A stretch of DNA of 64,000 nucleotides, from assembly GCF_013140855.1 (NCBI RefSeq), contig NZ_JABBPG010000001.1, positions 992,001 to 1,056,000 of the forward strand. The letters run 5' to 3'. The stretch comes from Pseudoalteromonas caenipelagi. Its GTDB lineage: Bacteria; Pseudomonadota; Gammaproteobacteria; Enterobacterales; Alteromonadaceae. A model generated the notes under the pieces. That model did no database searches, was not told where the DNA came from, and saw only the letters and a list, made by a program, of their open reading frames with translations. The translations under genes and the position numbers were made by a program. This document shows, in pieces, positions 1 through 9,979 of the stretch (its first letter is position 1; the number at the start of each line of letters is the position of its first letter).

Positions 1-820
1 TACGCGCGAGTGTGTCACGCATTTCACGGCGGTCTACAATCATATCAATCGCACCGTGCTCTAATAAGAACTCACTGCGTTGGAAGCCTTCAGGAAGCGT
101 CTCGCGTACAGTTTGCTCTATAACACGAGGACCTGCAAAACCGATCAGTGCTTTTGGTTCAGCCACATTAATATCACCTAACATCGCCAGTGAGGCTGAT
201 ACGCCACCCATCGTTGGATCAGTTAATACCGAGATAAACGGTAAACCACGCTCAGACATTTTTGCAAGCGCTGCACTGGTTTTTGCCATTTGCATTAAAG
301 ACATTAAAGCTTCTTGCATACGAGCGCCACCAGATGAAGAGAAACATACCAATGGCATATCATGCTTCAAACATTCATCAACCGCATCGACAAATCGAGC
401 CCCCACAACAGAGGCCATTGAACCGCCCATGAATGCAAATTCAAATGCAACTGCAGCAACTGGCATACCTTTTAGGCGACCCTTCATTGCTACTAGTGCG
501 TCTTTTTCACCGCTGACTTTTTGTGCTGCACTGATACGATCTGAGTATTTTTTCGAGTCTTTAAACTTTAATATGTCTTTAGGCTCGTGATGTGCGCCCA
601 GCTCTTGGCGTTCGGCATCATCTAAAAATAGCTCAAGTCGTTTTCTGGCGCTCAAACGCATGTGATGGTCACACTTTGGACACACATTTAAAGATTTTTC
701 TAACTCTGCTTTGTATAAAATAGAGTCACAATCTGAACATTTCGCCCAAACGCCTTCTGGGATCTCTTTTTTACCCGACGACTTAGTCGTCTTTGGTAAT
801 ATTTTTTCTAACCAACTCAT
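1..820 (-). CDS. accD: Acetyl-CoA carboxylase carboxyltransferase subunit beta (partial, 3' end outside window)
   Basis: AccD forms, with AccA, the carboxyltransferase of acetyl-CoA carboxylase, which makes malonyl-CoA for fatty-acid synthesis in the cytoplasm. The reverse strand reads an uninterrupted frame from an ATG at 820 to the window edge, about 273 codons of a usual ~290, so only the extreme C-terminus is missing. The N-terminus ([10 protein letters not shown]) is followed by a four-cysteine zinc ribbon, CSDC then CPKC with 15 residues between the pairs. Further on are the family motifs [22 protein letters not shown] and [11 protein letters not shown]. truA lies upstream on the same strand, the usual truA-accD order. 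The identification is firm. Confidence 0.97.
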   Translation of the reverse strand, partial: MSWLEKILPKTTKSSGKKEIPEGVWAKCSDCDSILYKAELEKSLNVCPKCDHHMRLSARKRLELFLDDAERQELGAHHEPKDILKFKDSKKYSDRISAAQKVSGEKDALVAMKGRLKGMPVAAVAFEFAFMGGSMASVVGARFVDAVDECLKHDMPLVCFSSSGGARMQEALMSLMQMAKTSAALAKMSERGLPFISVLTDPTMGGVSASLAMLGDINVAEPKALIGFAGPRVIEQTVRETLPEGFQRSEFLLEHGAIDMIVDRREMRDTLAR

Positions 821-972
821 TTGGCAACTCTCTTATTGCTAATCCTGTGTTGTAATGTCTGTATCTGCACAGACGAATTTCTATAATTAAAACATGAATT
901 AGGTGTCAGAGATATAAAAAACTGGTCTTAGTAGTCTATTATTTTTGCTGCCTTATGACTCAAATAGCGTCA

Positions 973-1758
973 TTATTCTGGTAAGAACAATGGTCCAAGT
1001 GGTGTTGATGGGATCTGCCACTTTTGTGGATAGTCAACATCTACTAAATATAAACCGTTTGGTTTTGCCGTGGCACTTGCTTGAGTACGGTCTTTAATAT
1101 TGAGTAAGTGCTGCATCCATTCTGGTGACTCTTTACCAATACCAATATCAATTAAACAGCCAGTAATATTTCTAACCATATGATGTAAAAATGCATTGGC
1201 TTTGATATCTATCACAATATAATTTCCGACCCGTTTCACATCTAGGTGATGAATATTGCGAAAAGGTGTATTTGACTGACAATGTACAGCTCTAAAGGAA
1301 GTAAAGTCTTGCTCACCTATCATCGCAGGACATGCTGCCTGCATAAGCTTTTCGTCTAGCTGATGATGATAATGCGTGACACCACTTCGTAAAATACCAG
1401 GTCGATACGGGTGATTATAGATCACATAACGATATCGCCTTGCTGTGGCACTAAAGCGGGCATGAAACTCATCGTCAACCTGTTGTGCGTAACGAATTGC
1501 AATATCATCAGGTAATTGAGAGTTTAAGCCAAGTGTAAAGGCACTCATGTCTCGCTGTGCGTCAGTATCAAAATGTACCACCTGCCCTGTTGCGTGAACC
1601 CCCGCATCAGTGCGCCCTGCACATACTACCTCTACAGGATGATTGCAGATCCTAGACAGCGCTGTTTCTAATTCTTGTTGAATACTATTTACATGCGATT
1701 GTCTTTGCCAACCACAATAATTTGCACCGTTGTACTCGATACCTAATGCTACACGCAT
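973..1758 (-). CDS. truA: tRNA pseudouridine(38-40) synthase TruA
   Basis: TruA converts uridines 38-40 in the anticodon arm of several tRNAs to pseudouridine. The 261-residue length is normal. The catalytic aspartate motif GRTDAGVHA places the nucleophile at Asp51, and the N-terminus [20 protein letters not shown] is typical of the family. The ATG at 1758 is the obvious start. The gene lies 152 bp upstream of accD on the same strand; whether they share a transcript cannot be seen. Confidence 0.97.
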   Translation of the reverse strand: MRVALGIEYNGANYCGWQRQSHVNSIQQELETALSRICNHPVEVVCAGRTDAGVHATGQVVHFDTDAQRDMSAFTLGLNSQLPDDIAIRYAQQVDDEFHARFSATARRYRYVIYNHPYRPGILRSGVTHYHHQLDEKLMQAACPAMIGEQDFTSFRAVHCQSNTPFRNIHHLDVKRVGNYIVIDIKANAFLHHMVRNITGCLIDIGIGKESPEWMQHLLNIKDRTQASATAKPNGLYLVDVDYPQKWQIPSTPLGPLFLPE

Positions 1759-1886
1759 AGCTACTACTTACCTCTTTTCTCAATAGCGGTGCATTTTATG
1801 CGATCACACTGTCGAATAAAAGCGCTGAACAGCTAACACCCTCGTTATTCACTATTTCTGTGAATAGTAGCCATCTGTACTGAGTA

Positions 1887-4868
1887 TTAAATGCGCTGTT
1901 TTAGCGCATCACAAAATGCTTCAACATCGGACTGAGCAATAGGCGGGCTATAAAAATATCCCTGCACTACATAGCAGTTATTCTTTTGTAGGAAGTCGAC
2001 TTGCTCTCGCGTTTCAACACCTTCTGCTACCACCTGTAACTGTAGCTTTTGCGCCATGGCGATAATCGCCGCGGTGATCTCCATGTCATTTTGATCTTCA
2101 GGAATATCTTTAACAAATGAGCGGTCAACCTTGAGCATGTCTACAGGGAAGCGCTTGAGGTAACTTAAAGAGGAATAGCCGGTACCAAAGTCATCAATAG
2201 ATAACGCTACACCAAGCTTTTTGATTTCATGCAATTGTGTGATTGCTGCTTCAACATCCCCCATCAACATACTTTCCGTTAGCTCAAGATGAAGTAAATG
2301 TGATGGCATTTTTGTTCGCTTTAGAACATCAGCAAGTGTACTGATCAAGCGATCATCTTTAAACTGTCGTGCTGATAGGTTAATTGACATACTCCCTGCT
2401 TTACCAACGCCCTGCAATTGCATAGAAAAAGTACACGCTTCTTCTAACACCCATTCTCCCAACTCAACAATAAGCCCCGTAGCTTCAGCAATATGGATAA
2501 ATTTATCAGGAGGAATAAAGCCTTGTTCTGGATGATACCATCTTATCAATGCTTCGTAGCCAATCACTTCGAGCGATTCACTATTTACTTGCGGTTGATA
2601 ATGCAGCTTAAATTGCTGCTCTTTAATAGCAATACGCAGCTCGTTTTCTATATATAAACGCTCATTTGCTGCTGCATCTAACTCTTGAGAATAAAAATGG
2701 AACGTATTGCGCCCTTTTGCCTTTGCTTCATACATTGCCAAGTCGGCATGTTTAAGCAGTTGCTCTTCTTCTTGGCTATCAAAAGGGGCCATGGTAATGC
2801 CAATACTTGCGCTAACAATCACTTCATTATTACCGAGTTTGATTGGTTTATTGATTGTACGCTGAATGGTATGGGCAACCTCCATTGCATTGTCGCGACT
2901 ATCAATACCACTTAACAATACCGCAAATTCATCGCCCCCTAAACGCGCTATGGTGTCTTCTGCACGTAAACGGGTTTTGAGCCGGTCTGCCACCTCAACT
3001 AATAGTCTGTCACCAGCATCATGACCCAAAGTGTCATTGATTCGCTTAAACTCATCGAGGTCAAAATAAAACAATGCAAAGGCGTAGTGACCTCGCCCTG
3101 CCAAAGCCATAGACTTTCTTAGCTGCATTCTAAAAAAAGTACGATTGGCAAGACCCGTCAAGGTATCGAAATAGGCCAGTTCTTCCATTTTCCGCTGGCT
3201 TTCTTTAACAAAGGAGATATCTTGTGCAGAGGCCACATAGCTTGAAATAGTGCCATCTGCTTCACGTATTGGCGAAATACTCAAACTCACCCAAATTAGC
3301 GCAGTACCAGAGCCAGCCAGTATTGTATCGCCACGCCAATAGTTTCTACTCCTTAAATCGATATCAATATCATCAATTAAAATTGCCATATCTGTTGATA
3401 TAATATCTAGTAAGGGTCTGCCGATAAAGTGCGCTTCATCAAACCCCGTCATTTCGATCATTTTGGGGTTTACATAATCAATTTCAAAGTTGCCATTGGT
3501 GATTGCAACCGCCGTACCCGAAAATGACACTGCTTTGGATAAACGATTTGCTTGTTTTTCGGCCTTTTCTTTTTCAGCGATACGTTGATTGAGTCCACTG
3601 ACCAATGCTTTTATCTCACTGCTCATTTTATTGACCGTATCATTAAGCAAGCCAATTTCATCATTACTAACAGGTAAATTAGGCGTTTTCCATTGCCCCT
3701 TGCCAAATCCACTCACAGCACTTACAAGCGCGTTAATTCGACTTAACACTAACTGATATAAAACTTGATGAAGTAATAATGCAACAAATGCGGCATATAA
3801 AATGAATAGCCCAAAAAATTTTACTTTTAATGCCTCAATCGACGATAAGCTAGAATCTCTTTTTTTATAAACCCCAAGATACCAGCCTAGCTTTTTTAAG
3901 GTGGTAACATTAATAATGTGAGCTTGACCACTGCGCTCAAACTCACCTTGAAACTCCGTTAAATTAGCATCTAATACCGGCTCAAATACTTTACTTAATT
4001 CAGGAAAAACATCTGCTACAGACTGATTGATATTATCGCTTTGCATTGTTACTTTGCCTGTAGTAGGCGCCGCAATAATGTCTCCTTCTGAATTAAATAT
4101 AACGTAGCCTTGATGCTCATCGGATAGCAGCAGCTGTGACAGCATCTGTTTCACTTCAATATCTGACCCCGTAAAACCCACATATTCATCTTTGTAATAA
4201 AGTGGTACTAAGATACTGATCACCCATTTGTTCCAAATAGGATCAAAATGCACATCTGACCAGAGTGCTTCTCTTGTAGGATTTAATTCCTCTCGCAACA
4301 TGGGTAGAAAATGTGAGTTAAATAACGCTTGTCTAGCATCATTGTTAATCAATACATTAGGAGGTGCTACGCGTGTAAAGCCGTCTTGCGTGTTAATGTA
4401 GAAGTTAAAGAAGTCTTGCAACAACGAAGGAGCGATGACATTCCATAGCATTTCAGATTGTCGAAAAATTTTCTGATGTTTATCACTTAGCTCAGTCGAC
4501 GAAAGCTCTGCGGCGGACAACCCATTGCTGGCGGTACTTTCAAAGACTCCATCACGATAGAGGATATCAACGGGTTGATCCCCAGCAATATTCTTTGCTT
4601 GGTACCACAACTCTTTTGCAACAATTGCGTTGGCTTGTTCTGCTAAGTTCGACTTGTGCTCTAGGAATTGATTAAACTGCTTAACCGTTTGATTGCTATA
4701 CCTTTTTAGTTGAGCATATTCTTCATGGATCAACTGTCTTTCTTCAGATTTAAGCATTAATGCAGCAGCGAAAATACCGGCGATCAAACACACCGCTGAA
4801 ATTAGCACTGATAACTTAACACTGAGCGAGTGTATGCCAAAACGTGAAGGGGGTCGGCGATTGACCAC
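1887..4868 (-). CDS. Membrane GGDEF-EAL protein with Cache, HAMP and PAS domains
   Basis: A 993-residue inner-membrane protein of cyclic-di-GMP turnover. Visible order: TM helix about 18-39, a long periplasmic Cache-like sensor about 40-348, TM helix about 349-370, HAMP-like linker 370-430, PAS 440-555, GGDEF 560-727, EAL 735-985. The cyclase motif GGDEF (644-648) is intact, preceded by RAED five residues upstream, which fits the inhibitory I-site RxxD. The phosphodiesterase motifs YEALIRW and DDFGTGYSSL are also intact. Both activities are therefore possible on paper; the net direction cannot be told from sequence. It is transcribed away from pheA. No matching symbol is certain. Confidence 0.93.
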   Translation of the reverse strand: MVNRRPPSRFGIHSLSVKLSVLISAVCLIAGIFAAALMLKSEERQLIHEEYAQLKRYSNQTVKQFNQFLEHKSNLAEQANAIVAKELWYQAKNIAGDQPVDILYRDGVFESTASNGLSAAELSSTELSDKHQKIFRQSEMLWNVIAPSLLQDFFNFYINTQDGFTRVAPPNVLINNDARQALFNSHFLPMLREELNPTREALWSDVHFDPIWNKWVISILVPLYYKDEYVGFTGSDIEVKQMLSQLLLSDEHQGYVIFNSEGDIIAAPTTGKVTMQSDNINQSVADVFPELSKVFEPVLDANLTEFQGEFERSGQAHIINVTTLKKLGWYLGVYKKRDSSLSSIEALKVKFFGLFILYAAFVALLLHQVLYQLVLSRINALVSAVSGFGKGQWKTPNLPVSNDEIGLLNDTVNKMSSEIKALVSGLNQRIAEKEKAEKQANRLSKAVSFSGTAVAITNGNFEIDYVNPKMIEMTGFDEAHFIGRPLLDIISTDMAILIDDIDIDLRSRNYWRGDTILAGSGTALIWVSLSISPIREADGTISSYVASAQDISFVKESQRKMEELAYFDTLTGLANRTFFRMQLRKSMALAGRGHYAFALFYFDLDEFKRINDTLGHDAGDRLLVEVADRLKTRLRAEDTIARLGGDEFAVLLSGIDSRDNAMEVAHTIQRTINKPIKLGNNEVIVSASIGITMAPFDSQEEEQLLKHADLAMYEAKAKGRNTFHFYSQELDAAANERLYIENELRIAIKEQQFKLHYQPQVNSESLEVIGYEALIRWYHPEQGFIPPDKFIHIAEATGLIVELGEWVLEEACTFSMQLQGVGKAGSMSINLSARQFKDDRLISTLADVLKRTKMPSHLLHLELTESMLMGDVEAAITQLHEIKKLGVALSIDDFGTGYSSLSYLKRFPVDMLKVDRSFVKDIPEDQNDMEITAAIIAMAQKLQLQVVAEGVETREQVDFLQKNNCYVVQGYFYSPPIAQSDVEAFCDALKQRI

Positions 4869-5006
4869 AGCTAAACCCTTATAATTAGTTGTTATTTTTA
4901 CACCTTAGTCGAGCAAATATAACAGATACTCAAGGCATACGCCAAGCTTGACGTTTTACTGCTTTGTTAAAACAACGTAACTCTTAAACTTTTACAAAAC
5001 TAAAGC

Positions 5007-5036
5007 TTGTCGAACAGATTTAAAATGTGCTAATAA
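5007..5036 (+). promoter_or_regulatory. Candidate sigma-70 promoter for the pheL-pheA transcript
   Basis: TTGTCG (5007-5012) and TAATAA (5031-5036) are separated by 18 bp and lie about 35 bp upstream of the pheL start. The match is moderate; the placement just before the leader peptide is the main argument. Confidence 0.4.
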
Positions 5037-5068
5037 TGTATCCAGAATTTTATTTTATCATTTTATTT

Positions 5069-5125
5069 ATGAATTTAATTGTTGCTCGCACTTACGTATT
5101 TTTCTTTTTTAGCTTCTTTGATTGA
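5069..5125 (+). CDS. pheL: pheA leader peptide (PheL), 18 aa
   Basis: An 18-codon ORF reads MNLIVARTYVFFFFSFFD and stops at TGA. Six of its 18 residues are phenylalanine (positions 11-14, 16, 17), the hallmark of a phenylalanine-sensing leader peptide such as E. coli PheL. It ends directly before a G-run that can form the antiterminator, and 42 bp before the terminator hairpin. A ribosome at its stop codon would cover the G-run and favour termination; one stalled at the early Phe codons would leave it free. The peptide itself probably has no function beyond being translated. The RBS is weak. Confidence 0.85.
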   Translation: MNLIVARTYVFFFFSFFD

Positions 5126-5191
5126 GGGGGCTTGTTTGTTTGCGTGCAACACCAACAAATTATAAGCCTCCCAACTGGGAGGTTTTTTTTT
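5126..5191 (+). promoter_or_regulatory. Transcription attenuator of pheA (terminator/antiterminator pair)
   Basis: CCTCCC (5167-5172) and GGGAGG (5177-5182) form a hairpin with a 4-nt loop followed by nine T, an intrinsic terminator located before pheA rather than after it. The alternative partner is GGGGGCTT (5126-5133), which pairs with AAGCCTCC (5164-5171) over eight base pairs with one G-U. The two structures share 5167-5171 and exclude each other. With the Phe-rich leader peptide this is the classical layout of ribosome-mediated attenuation. Confidence 0.85.
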
Positions 5192-5211
5192 GCCAATGGG
5201 AATGAGGACCT

Positions 5212-6366
5212 ATGACTGAAGATACTTTAAACGCTCTAAGGAGCGACATAAACGAGATTGACTCTGAGCTATTAATATTACTCGCAAAACGTCGACGTAT
5301 AAGTTATAGCGTTTTAGAATATAAAATTGCCAATAAAAAGCCAATTCGAGACGAGCGTCGCGAGCAAGCTTTACTTGAAAAGCTGATCAGTTATGGCAAA
5401 TCATTGGGGTTAGATGCGTACTACATCAACAATGTATTTCAGACCATTTTGGAAGACTCTGTGCTTAATCAACAAGCACTGCTACAAAAAAGCCTCAACC
5501 CCGATGCGGTTGGCGACACTCACCGTGTAGCGTATCTAGGTGGCCCAGGCTCGTATAGCCAGTTAGCCTGTCACAAGTATTTTAGCCGCAGACCCGGTAA
5601 ACTCGTTGAAAACGGTTGTCAAAGTTTTGAACAAATCACCGAACAAGTTGAAAAAGGCCAGGCTGATTATGGCTTATTACCAATTGAAAATACCAGCTCA
5701 GGCAGTATCAATGAAGTATTTGATCTGTTGCAACATGCACAGGTTTCAATCGTTGGAGAAGTAACGCATACCGTTGAGCACTGTTTATTAGCAACACCTG
5801 ATACGCAACTCAAAGATGTGCAAAAAATATTTGCTCACCCACAACCTTTTGCCCAGTGCAGTAAGTTTGTACAGGGCTTAGGGGATGTACTACACGAAAC
5901 CTGTGACTCTACATCAAGTGCCTTGCAAAGTGCTCTAAATACACCTCATAGTGCCGCAATTGGTTCTGCTCAAGCGGGTAAAGATGTTGGTTTAGAGGTG
6001 ATCAAAACAGGACTTGCTAATCAGGCTGAAAACCATAGTCGCTTTATTGTTGTCGCTCGTAAAGCGCTGCATGTTTCAACCCAGATCCCGACAAAAACCA
6101 GCCTTATTATGGCAACCAAGCAACAAGTTGGTTCGTTAGCGGATGCGCTGATGGTGTTTAAGCAGCATAACATCAATATGGTTAAACTTGAGTCGCGCCC
6201 AGTACCAGGCAACCCATGGGAAGAAGTCTTCTATGTTGACTTGGTCGCCAATACGGCTGAATCGCATGTACAAAAAGCATTAGAAGAGCTAAAAGATCAC
6301 ACTCAGTATGTACGTATTTTAGGATGCTATCAGAGTGAGTCGATGCAGGCTGTTGAGGTAGTGTAA
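5212..6366 (+). CDS. pheA: Bifunctional chorismate mutase / prephenate dehydratase (P-protein)
   Basis: PheA converts chorismate to prephenate and then to phenylpyruvate, the committed branch to phenylalanine. The 384-residue protein shows an N-terminal AroQ-type chorismate mutase (1-95), a prephenate dehydratase domain (about 105-285, motif PIENTSSGSINEV) and a C-terminal ACT domain (about 300-375) with the Phe-binding ESRPVPGNPWEE region, which suggests feedback inhibition. The start ATG at 5212 follows the attenuator by about 20 bp with a GAGGA ribosome site. It is convergent with tyrA, so the two branch enzymes from prephenate sit side by side. Confidence 0.97.
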   Translation: MTEDTLNALRSDINEIDSELLILLAKRRRISYSVLEYKIANKKPIRDERREQALLEKLISYGKSLGLDAYYINNVFQTILEDSVLNQQALLQKSLNPDAVGDTHRVAYLGGPGSYSQLACHKYFSRRPGKLVENGCQSFEQITEQVEKGQADYGLLPIENTSSGSINEVFDLLQHAQVSIVGEVTHTVEHCLLATPDTQLKDVQKIFAHPQPFAQCSKFVQGLGDVLHETCDSTSSALQSALNTPHSAAIGSAQAGKDVGLEVIKTGLANQAENHSRFIVVARKALHVSTQIPTKTSLIMATKQQVGSLADALMVFKQHNINMVKLESRPVPGNPWEEVFYVDLVANTAESHVQKALEELKDHTQYVRILGCYQSESMQAVEVV

Positions 6367-6384
6367 CACCCCCATCAACGCTAC

Positions 6385-6426
6385 TTAACATCGCTCTTCA
6401 CTTATAGAAGTGACGAGCGATGTTAA
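6385..6426. terminator. Long hairpin between convergent pheA and tyrA
   Basis: TTAACATCGCTC (6385-6396) is exactly repeated in inverted form at 6415-6426, and an inner TCACTT/AAGTGA stem closes on a 4-nt loop. It sits between two convergent genes and could end both transcripts, but there is no clear T-run on either side, so its role as an intrinsic terminator is an inference. Confidence 0.5.
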
Positions 6427-6492
6427 CGTGTAAATCCCCTTCCTGAGACAAGTTCAGGGCGATGGTATGCTAGCTGGAAAACTTCGCCTTCA

Positions 6493-7626
6493 TTAATCGA
6501 GCACTTTGGCATCATTGGCTTTGTTCAACAAGCCGCGACTTTGGGTTAAAAATTGTGCTGCACTATCTGAAAAATACTGTTTAGCTTGAGTAAATGCATC
6601 TATTAGCGCTTCTTTATCGCCCTTTCTCAGCTTCTCTAAGGTACTGGCAAATGTGTCTTGATAGCTTGCCAACAACCCTTCCACATCATCAAATTGTGCC
6701 AACATGATATCTGAGTATAGCTCGGGTGATTGCGCAAACAGGCGACCAACCATCATTAATTCCAACTGATAAATGGGTGAAGAACAACTTCTGAGCTCCT
6801 CCAGTGTATGACACTGTTTTGATAAAAACTGCCCATATACAAACGTCGTTAAATGGCGCATCACCTGAATAATCTGCATCGCTTGATCATGCTTTTTAGC
6901 GTCAACCTCAACAAGCTGACTCCCCCAAATGTTGAGCTGTTGTAATAACCCTTCACACTCTTGGTCCATGCGGCCATGGCAAACCACAATCGTTTGCTTT
7001 ACCCAATGAGAAATATCAGGACCAAACATGGGGTGCAAGCCAACCACTGGGCCACTATGTTTTTCTAACAACACTTTAAGGGGCTTTTGTTTTACCGAAG
7101 TAATATCAGCTAAAACACACGTTTTTGGTAATTCGGGCAAATTACTTACAACGGTTTCAATGGCATTGATTGGTACGCTGATCAGCACTAATTTTGCGTC
7201 AGAGAGTAACGATTGGGCTTGCGATTGCTGCGCCTTATCCAAAATGCGCACTTCATACCCTGAACGCTCAAATTGTTTTGCAAAAAGCTGGCCCATCGCC
7301 CCTTCACCACCAACAATCACCACAGGGGATAATGATGGTGCAGCACACGCCAGTTTGCCTTGTTGATTCTCATAGGCTTCTCGCATCATACGCCTAAGAA
7401 TATCTTCTACTAAATCTGGATTAACGCTTAAGTTTTGCGCTTGTTCACGTCTTGAAGCAATCAGTTGTGCTTCACGCTCAGGTGCATGCAATGGCGCACC
7501 TGTTTGTTGTTTAATAATACCCACTTGTTCGGTTAACGCGCTACGCTTAGCCAACAAGTTAACTAACTCGGTATCGCACGCATCGATGCCTTGTCTTAGT
7601 TCGTTTAGATTCATTATGCTCGCCAT
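6493..7626 (-). CDS. tyrA: Bifunctional chorismate mutase / prephenate dehydrogenase (T-protein)
   Basis: TyrA makes 4-hydroxyphenylpyruvate, the tyrosine precursor, from chorismate via prephenate. The 377-residue chain has an N-terminal AroQ chorismate mutase (about 5-95, with PEREAQLIASRREQA), a nucleotide-binding motif GGEGAMGQLF near residue 107, and the dehydrogenase signature GLHPMFGPD. The ATG at 7626 has no obvious ribosome site; the in-frame ATG at 7614 has a weak GGCGAG before it and is an alternative start. Gene and pathway assignment are secure. Confidence 0.96.
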   Translation of the reverse strand: MASIMNLNELRQGIDACDTELVNLLAKRSALTEQVGIIKQQTGAPLHAPEREAQLIASRREQAQNLSVNPDLVEDILRRMMREAYENQQGKLACAAPSLSPVVIVGGEGAMGQLFAKQFERSGYEVRILDKAQQSQAQSLLSDAKLVLISVPINAIETVVSNLPELPKTCVLADITSVKQKPLKVLLEKHSGPVVGLHPMFGPDISHWVKQTIVVCHGRMDQECEGLLQQLNIWGSQLVEVDAKKHDQAMQIIQVMRHLTTFVYGQFLSKQCHTLEELRSCSSPIYQLELMMVGRLFAQSPELYSDIMLAQFDDVEGLLASYQDTFASTLEKLRKGDKEALIDAFTQAKQYFSDSAAQFLTQSRGLLNKANDAKVLD

Positions 7627-7746
7627 GAAGTGTAAAGCAAAAATTACAGCAGTAAAAAATATGATACAGCTAGTCTATCAAGATAGCTAAAATGAAGAAA
7701 GCGAAAAGCGGTTATATGTTAGATGAAATTTTTTAGGTTACAAACC

Positions 7747-7780
7747 AAAACAGGCCACTCAATGAGTGGCCTGTTTTTTT
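7747..7780 (-). terminator. Bidirectional intrinsic terminator after rplS
   Basis: AAAACAGGCCACTC (7747-7760) and GAGTGGCCTGTTTT (7764-7777) form a 14-bp stem with a 3-nt loop. Seven T follow on the plus strand and four on the minus strand. It lies about 20 bp after the rplS stop, so it should end the rpsP operon transcript. Confidence 0.85.
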
Positions 7781-7799
7781 AGCGTGGTAAAAGCGCGTA

Positions 7800-8159
7800 T
7801 TAGTTAAGTTTCTCTTTAATACGTGCTGATTTACCTGAACGCTCACGCAAGTAGTAAAGCTTAGCGCGACGAACCGCACCACGACGCTTAACTGTAATGC
7901 TGTCAACAAGTGGGCTGTGCGTTTGGAATACACGCTCAACACCTTCACCGCTCGAAATTTTACGAACTGTGAAAGCTGAGTGTAGACCACGGTTACGCTT
8001 AGCGATTACAACACCTTCAAAGGCCTGTAGACGCTCTTTGTTACCCTCTTTTACGCGTACCTGTACAACAACTGTATCACCAGCGCCGAACGCAGGTACG
8101 TCTTGCTTAAGCTGTTCAGCTTCAAGCTCTTTAATAATATTTTGGTTTACTTTTGCCAT
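7800..8159 (-). CDS. rplS: 50S ribosomal protein L19
   Basis: L19 lies at the 30S-50S interface. The 119-residue product starts [20 protein letters not shown] and contains the family stretches [41 protein letters not shown] and AKLYYLRE. I place the start at the ATG at 8159; a GTG 12 bp further upstream would only add four residues without a better ribosome site. It is the last gene of the operon and is followed by a strong terminator. Confidence 0.97.
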   Translation of the reverse strand: MAKVNQNIIKELEAEQLKQDVPAFGAGDTVVVQVRVKEGNKERLQAFEGVVIAKRNRGLHSAFTVRKISSGEGVERVFQTHSPLVDSITVKRRGAVRRAKLYYLRERSGKSARIKEKLN

Positions 8160-8192
8160 TTTATTTCTCACATTCCTAGGTGTAACTGTCTT

Positions 8193-8960
8193 CTAGCCAC
8201 AAGCTTTTTGGTACTCGTGCTGAAATTCAGCGAGTAGTGTCGCTTGCTCCTCAGTCAGAGCTAGGTTACGCAACAAGTCTGGACGTCGTAACCAAGTTCG
8301 ACCTAATGACTGCTTAGTGCGCCATTTGGCTATCTCTTGGTGGTTACCGCTGAGTAATACAGCAGGTACCTTTTTGCCATCCAATGTTTCTGGCCGAGTA
8401 TAGTGAGGACAATCTAACAAGCCATCCGAAAATGAGTCTTGCTCCGCAGATTGGTTATGACCTAACACCCCTGGCACTAATCGCGCTACTGCGTCAATTA
8501 ATGTCATGGCCGGAAGTTCACCACCACTGAGGATAAAATCACCAATGGACCATTCTTCGTCTACGTGAGACTCGATGATCCGCTCATCTATACCTTCATA
8601 GCGACCAGCTACTAAAATCAATTTTTCCGACTTGGCCAATTCGGCCGCGCCTTGTTGATCTAGTTTTCGCCCTTGAGGAGACATATAAATTACTTTAGCG
8701 CCTTCGCCTGCTGCCTCTTTAGCTGCAAGTATTGCCTGCTGTAATGGTTGCACCATCATCAACATGCCAGGACCACCACCGTAAGGTCTGTCATCCACTG
8801 TTCTATGCTTATCAGTGGCATAGTCTCGTGGATTCCAGCAGTTAAAATCGATTAAACCGTTTTTAACCGCACGGCCTGTAACGCCTTGTTGGGTTATTGC
8901 ATCAAACATTTCAGGAAAGAGTGAAATCACCCCAACCCACAATGGTTTTTGCTGGCTCAT
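8193..8960 (-). CDS. trmD: tRNA (guanine-N1)-methyltransferase TrmD
   Basis: TrmD methylates G37 next to the anticodon and prevents frameshifting; it uses SAM and has a trefoil-knot fold. Motifs RYEGIDERI and [13 protein letters not shown] mark the knot and active site. The ATG at 8960 overlaps the rimM stop codon by one base (TAATG), which predicts translational coupling; a TTG 18 bp upstream is less likely. The product is 255 aa, the usual size. Confidence 0.97.
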   Translation of the reverse strand: MSQQKPLWVGVISLFPEMFDAITQQGVTGRAVKNGLIDFNCWNPRDYATDKHRTVDDRPYGGGPGMLMMVQPLQQAILAAKEAAGEGAKVIYMSPQGRKLDQQGAAELAKSEKLILVAGRYEGIDERIIESHVDEEWSIGDFILSGGELPAMTLIDAVARLVPGVLGHNQSAEQDSFSDGLLDCPHYTRPETLDGKKVPAVLLSGNHQEIAKWRTKQSLGRTWLRRPDLLRNLALTEEQATLLAEFQHEYQKACG

Positions 8961-9493
8961 TAAAAGCTCGGATCCCAATCAACAATAATTTGTTTTTCTT
9001 CGTGTTTAACTTCTTTAATAACCGAATCAGTTAAAAAAGGAATTAAACGCTCAGATTGACCAAATGCATCTTTTTTGTTTGCTTTCACAACCAAAACGTC
9101 ATTTGACCCTGTCTCCATCAAGTCATCAACTTGTCCTAAGTCATAACCTTTATCGGTTACAACAGACATGCCGATGAGATCTCGCCAATAGAACTCCCCT
9201 TCAGGAAGCTCTGGCAGTTGCGCAGAATCTACAGAAATTTCCGCATTGGTAAATGCCATTGCTTGGTCTCTGTCGTTTACTTGCGCGAACTTGGCGATAA
9301 AGCCCTTGTTGTGGCGACGCCAGTCGCTTACTTCAAGGGTTTGCCATTTACCTTGTTGCCCTATCAACCATGGGCTGAAATCGAAGATCCCTTGGGGATC
9401 ATCAGTAAATGAATGCACCTTAAGCCAGCCCTTAATACCATAAGGGGCACCAAGCTTACCTACTACAATAATCGTGGTGTTTTCTTGACTCAT
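8960..9493 (-). CDS. rimM: Ribosome maturation factor RimM
   Basis: RimM binds S19 and assists 30S head assembly. The 177-residue protein has the N-terminal [20 protein letters not shown] stretch and a C-terminal PRC-barrel ([25 protein letters not shown]). It lies 17 bp after rpsP and overlaps trmD, as in other gammaproteobacterial rpsP operons. Confidence 0.96.
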   Translation of the reverse strand: MSQENTTIIVVGKLGAPYGIKGWLKVHSFTDDPQGIFDFSPWLIGQQGKWQTLEVSDWRRHNKGFIAKFAQVNDRDQAMAFTNAEISVDSAQLPELPEGEFYWRDLIGMSVVTDKGYDLGQVDDLMETGSNDVLVVKANKKDAFGQSERLIPFLTDSVIKEVKHEEKQIIVDWDPSF

Positions 9494-9510
9494 GGTTACA
9501 CTTACGCCTA

Positions 9511-9759
9511 TTAAGCCGCTTTACGAGCGTCTTTAACTAACTTAGCTACACGATCAGAAAGACCTGCACCTTGACCTACCCAGTGATCAACACGGGCAAG
9601 GTCTAGACGAAGTTTTTCTTCTTGACCAGCAGCAATAGGGTTAAAGAAACCTACTTTCTCGATGAAACGACCGTCACGCGAGAAACGGCTATCCGCAACC
9701 ACAATTTGATAGAAAGGACGCTTCTTAGCGCCACCACGTTGCAAACGAATAGTTACCAT
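9511..9759 (-). CDS. rpsP: 30S ribosomal protein S16
   Basis: The 82-residue protein starts [20 protein letters not shown] and continues with [20 protein letters not shown], diagnostic of S16. It is the first gene of the rpsP-rimM-trmD-rplS operon. The upstream leader contains a 7-bp hairpin, CTTCCCA/TGGGAAG (9803-9820), close to the predicted 5' end of the mRNA; no known regulatory RNA was recognised in it. Confidence 0.97.
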   Translation of the reverse strand: MVTIRLQRGGAKKRPFYQIVVADSRFSRDGRFIEKVGFFNPIAAGQEEKLRLDLARVDHWVGQGAGLSDRVAKLVKDARKAA

Positions 9760-9827
9760 ACCGTCCTCTAAATAGATTGACTGTTTTCATTAATAAGATT
9801 TACTTCCCACTATTGGGAAGCTGGGGA

Positions 9828-9855
9828 ATTGTACGAGTTTTTTTCAACAATGCAA
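9828..9855 (-). promoter_or_regulatory. Sigma-70-like promoter of the rpsP operon
   Basis: On the reverse strand TTGCAT (9855-9850) and TACAAT (9833-9828) are 16 bp apart. Transcription would begin near 9821, giving a leader of about 60 nt before rpsP. No competing promoter of similar quality was seen in this gap. Confidence 0.55.
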
Positions 9856-9979
9856 GTAAGAATTGAGTTTTCTGCCATTGCCAGCGCTATTAGACCCATA
9901 TTAGTCTGTGCGTACACTAAACGAGCACAAAAATCACGGTAGGAGCGCCTCATTGTCACACAGACGCTCCCAAACAAGT

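Noticed and set aside
7733..7990. 85-codon ORF next to the rplS end
   Set aside because: Out-of-frame overlap with rplS that runs through its terminator.
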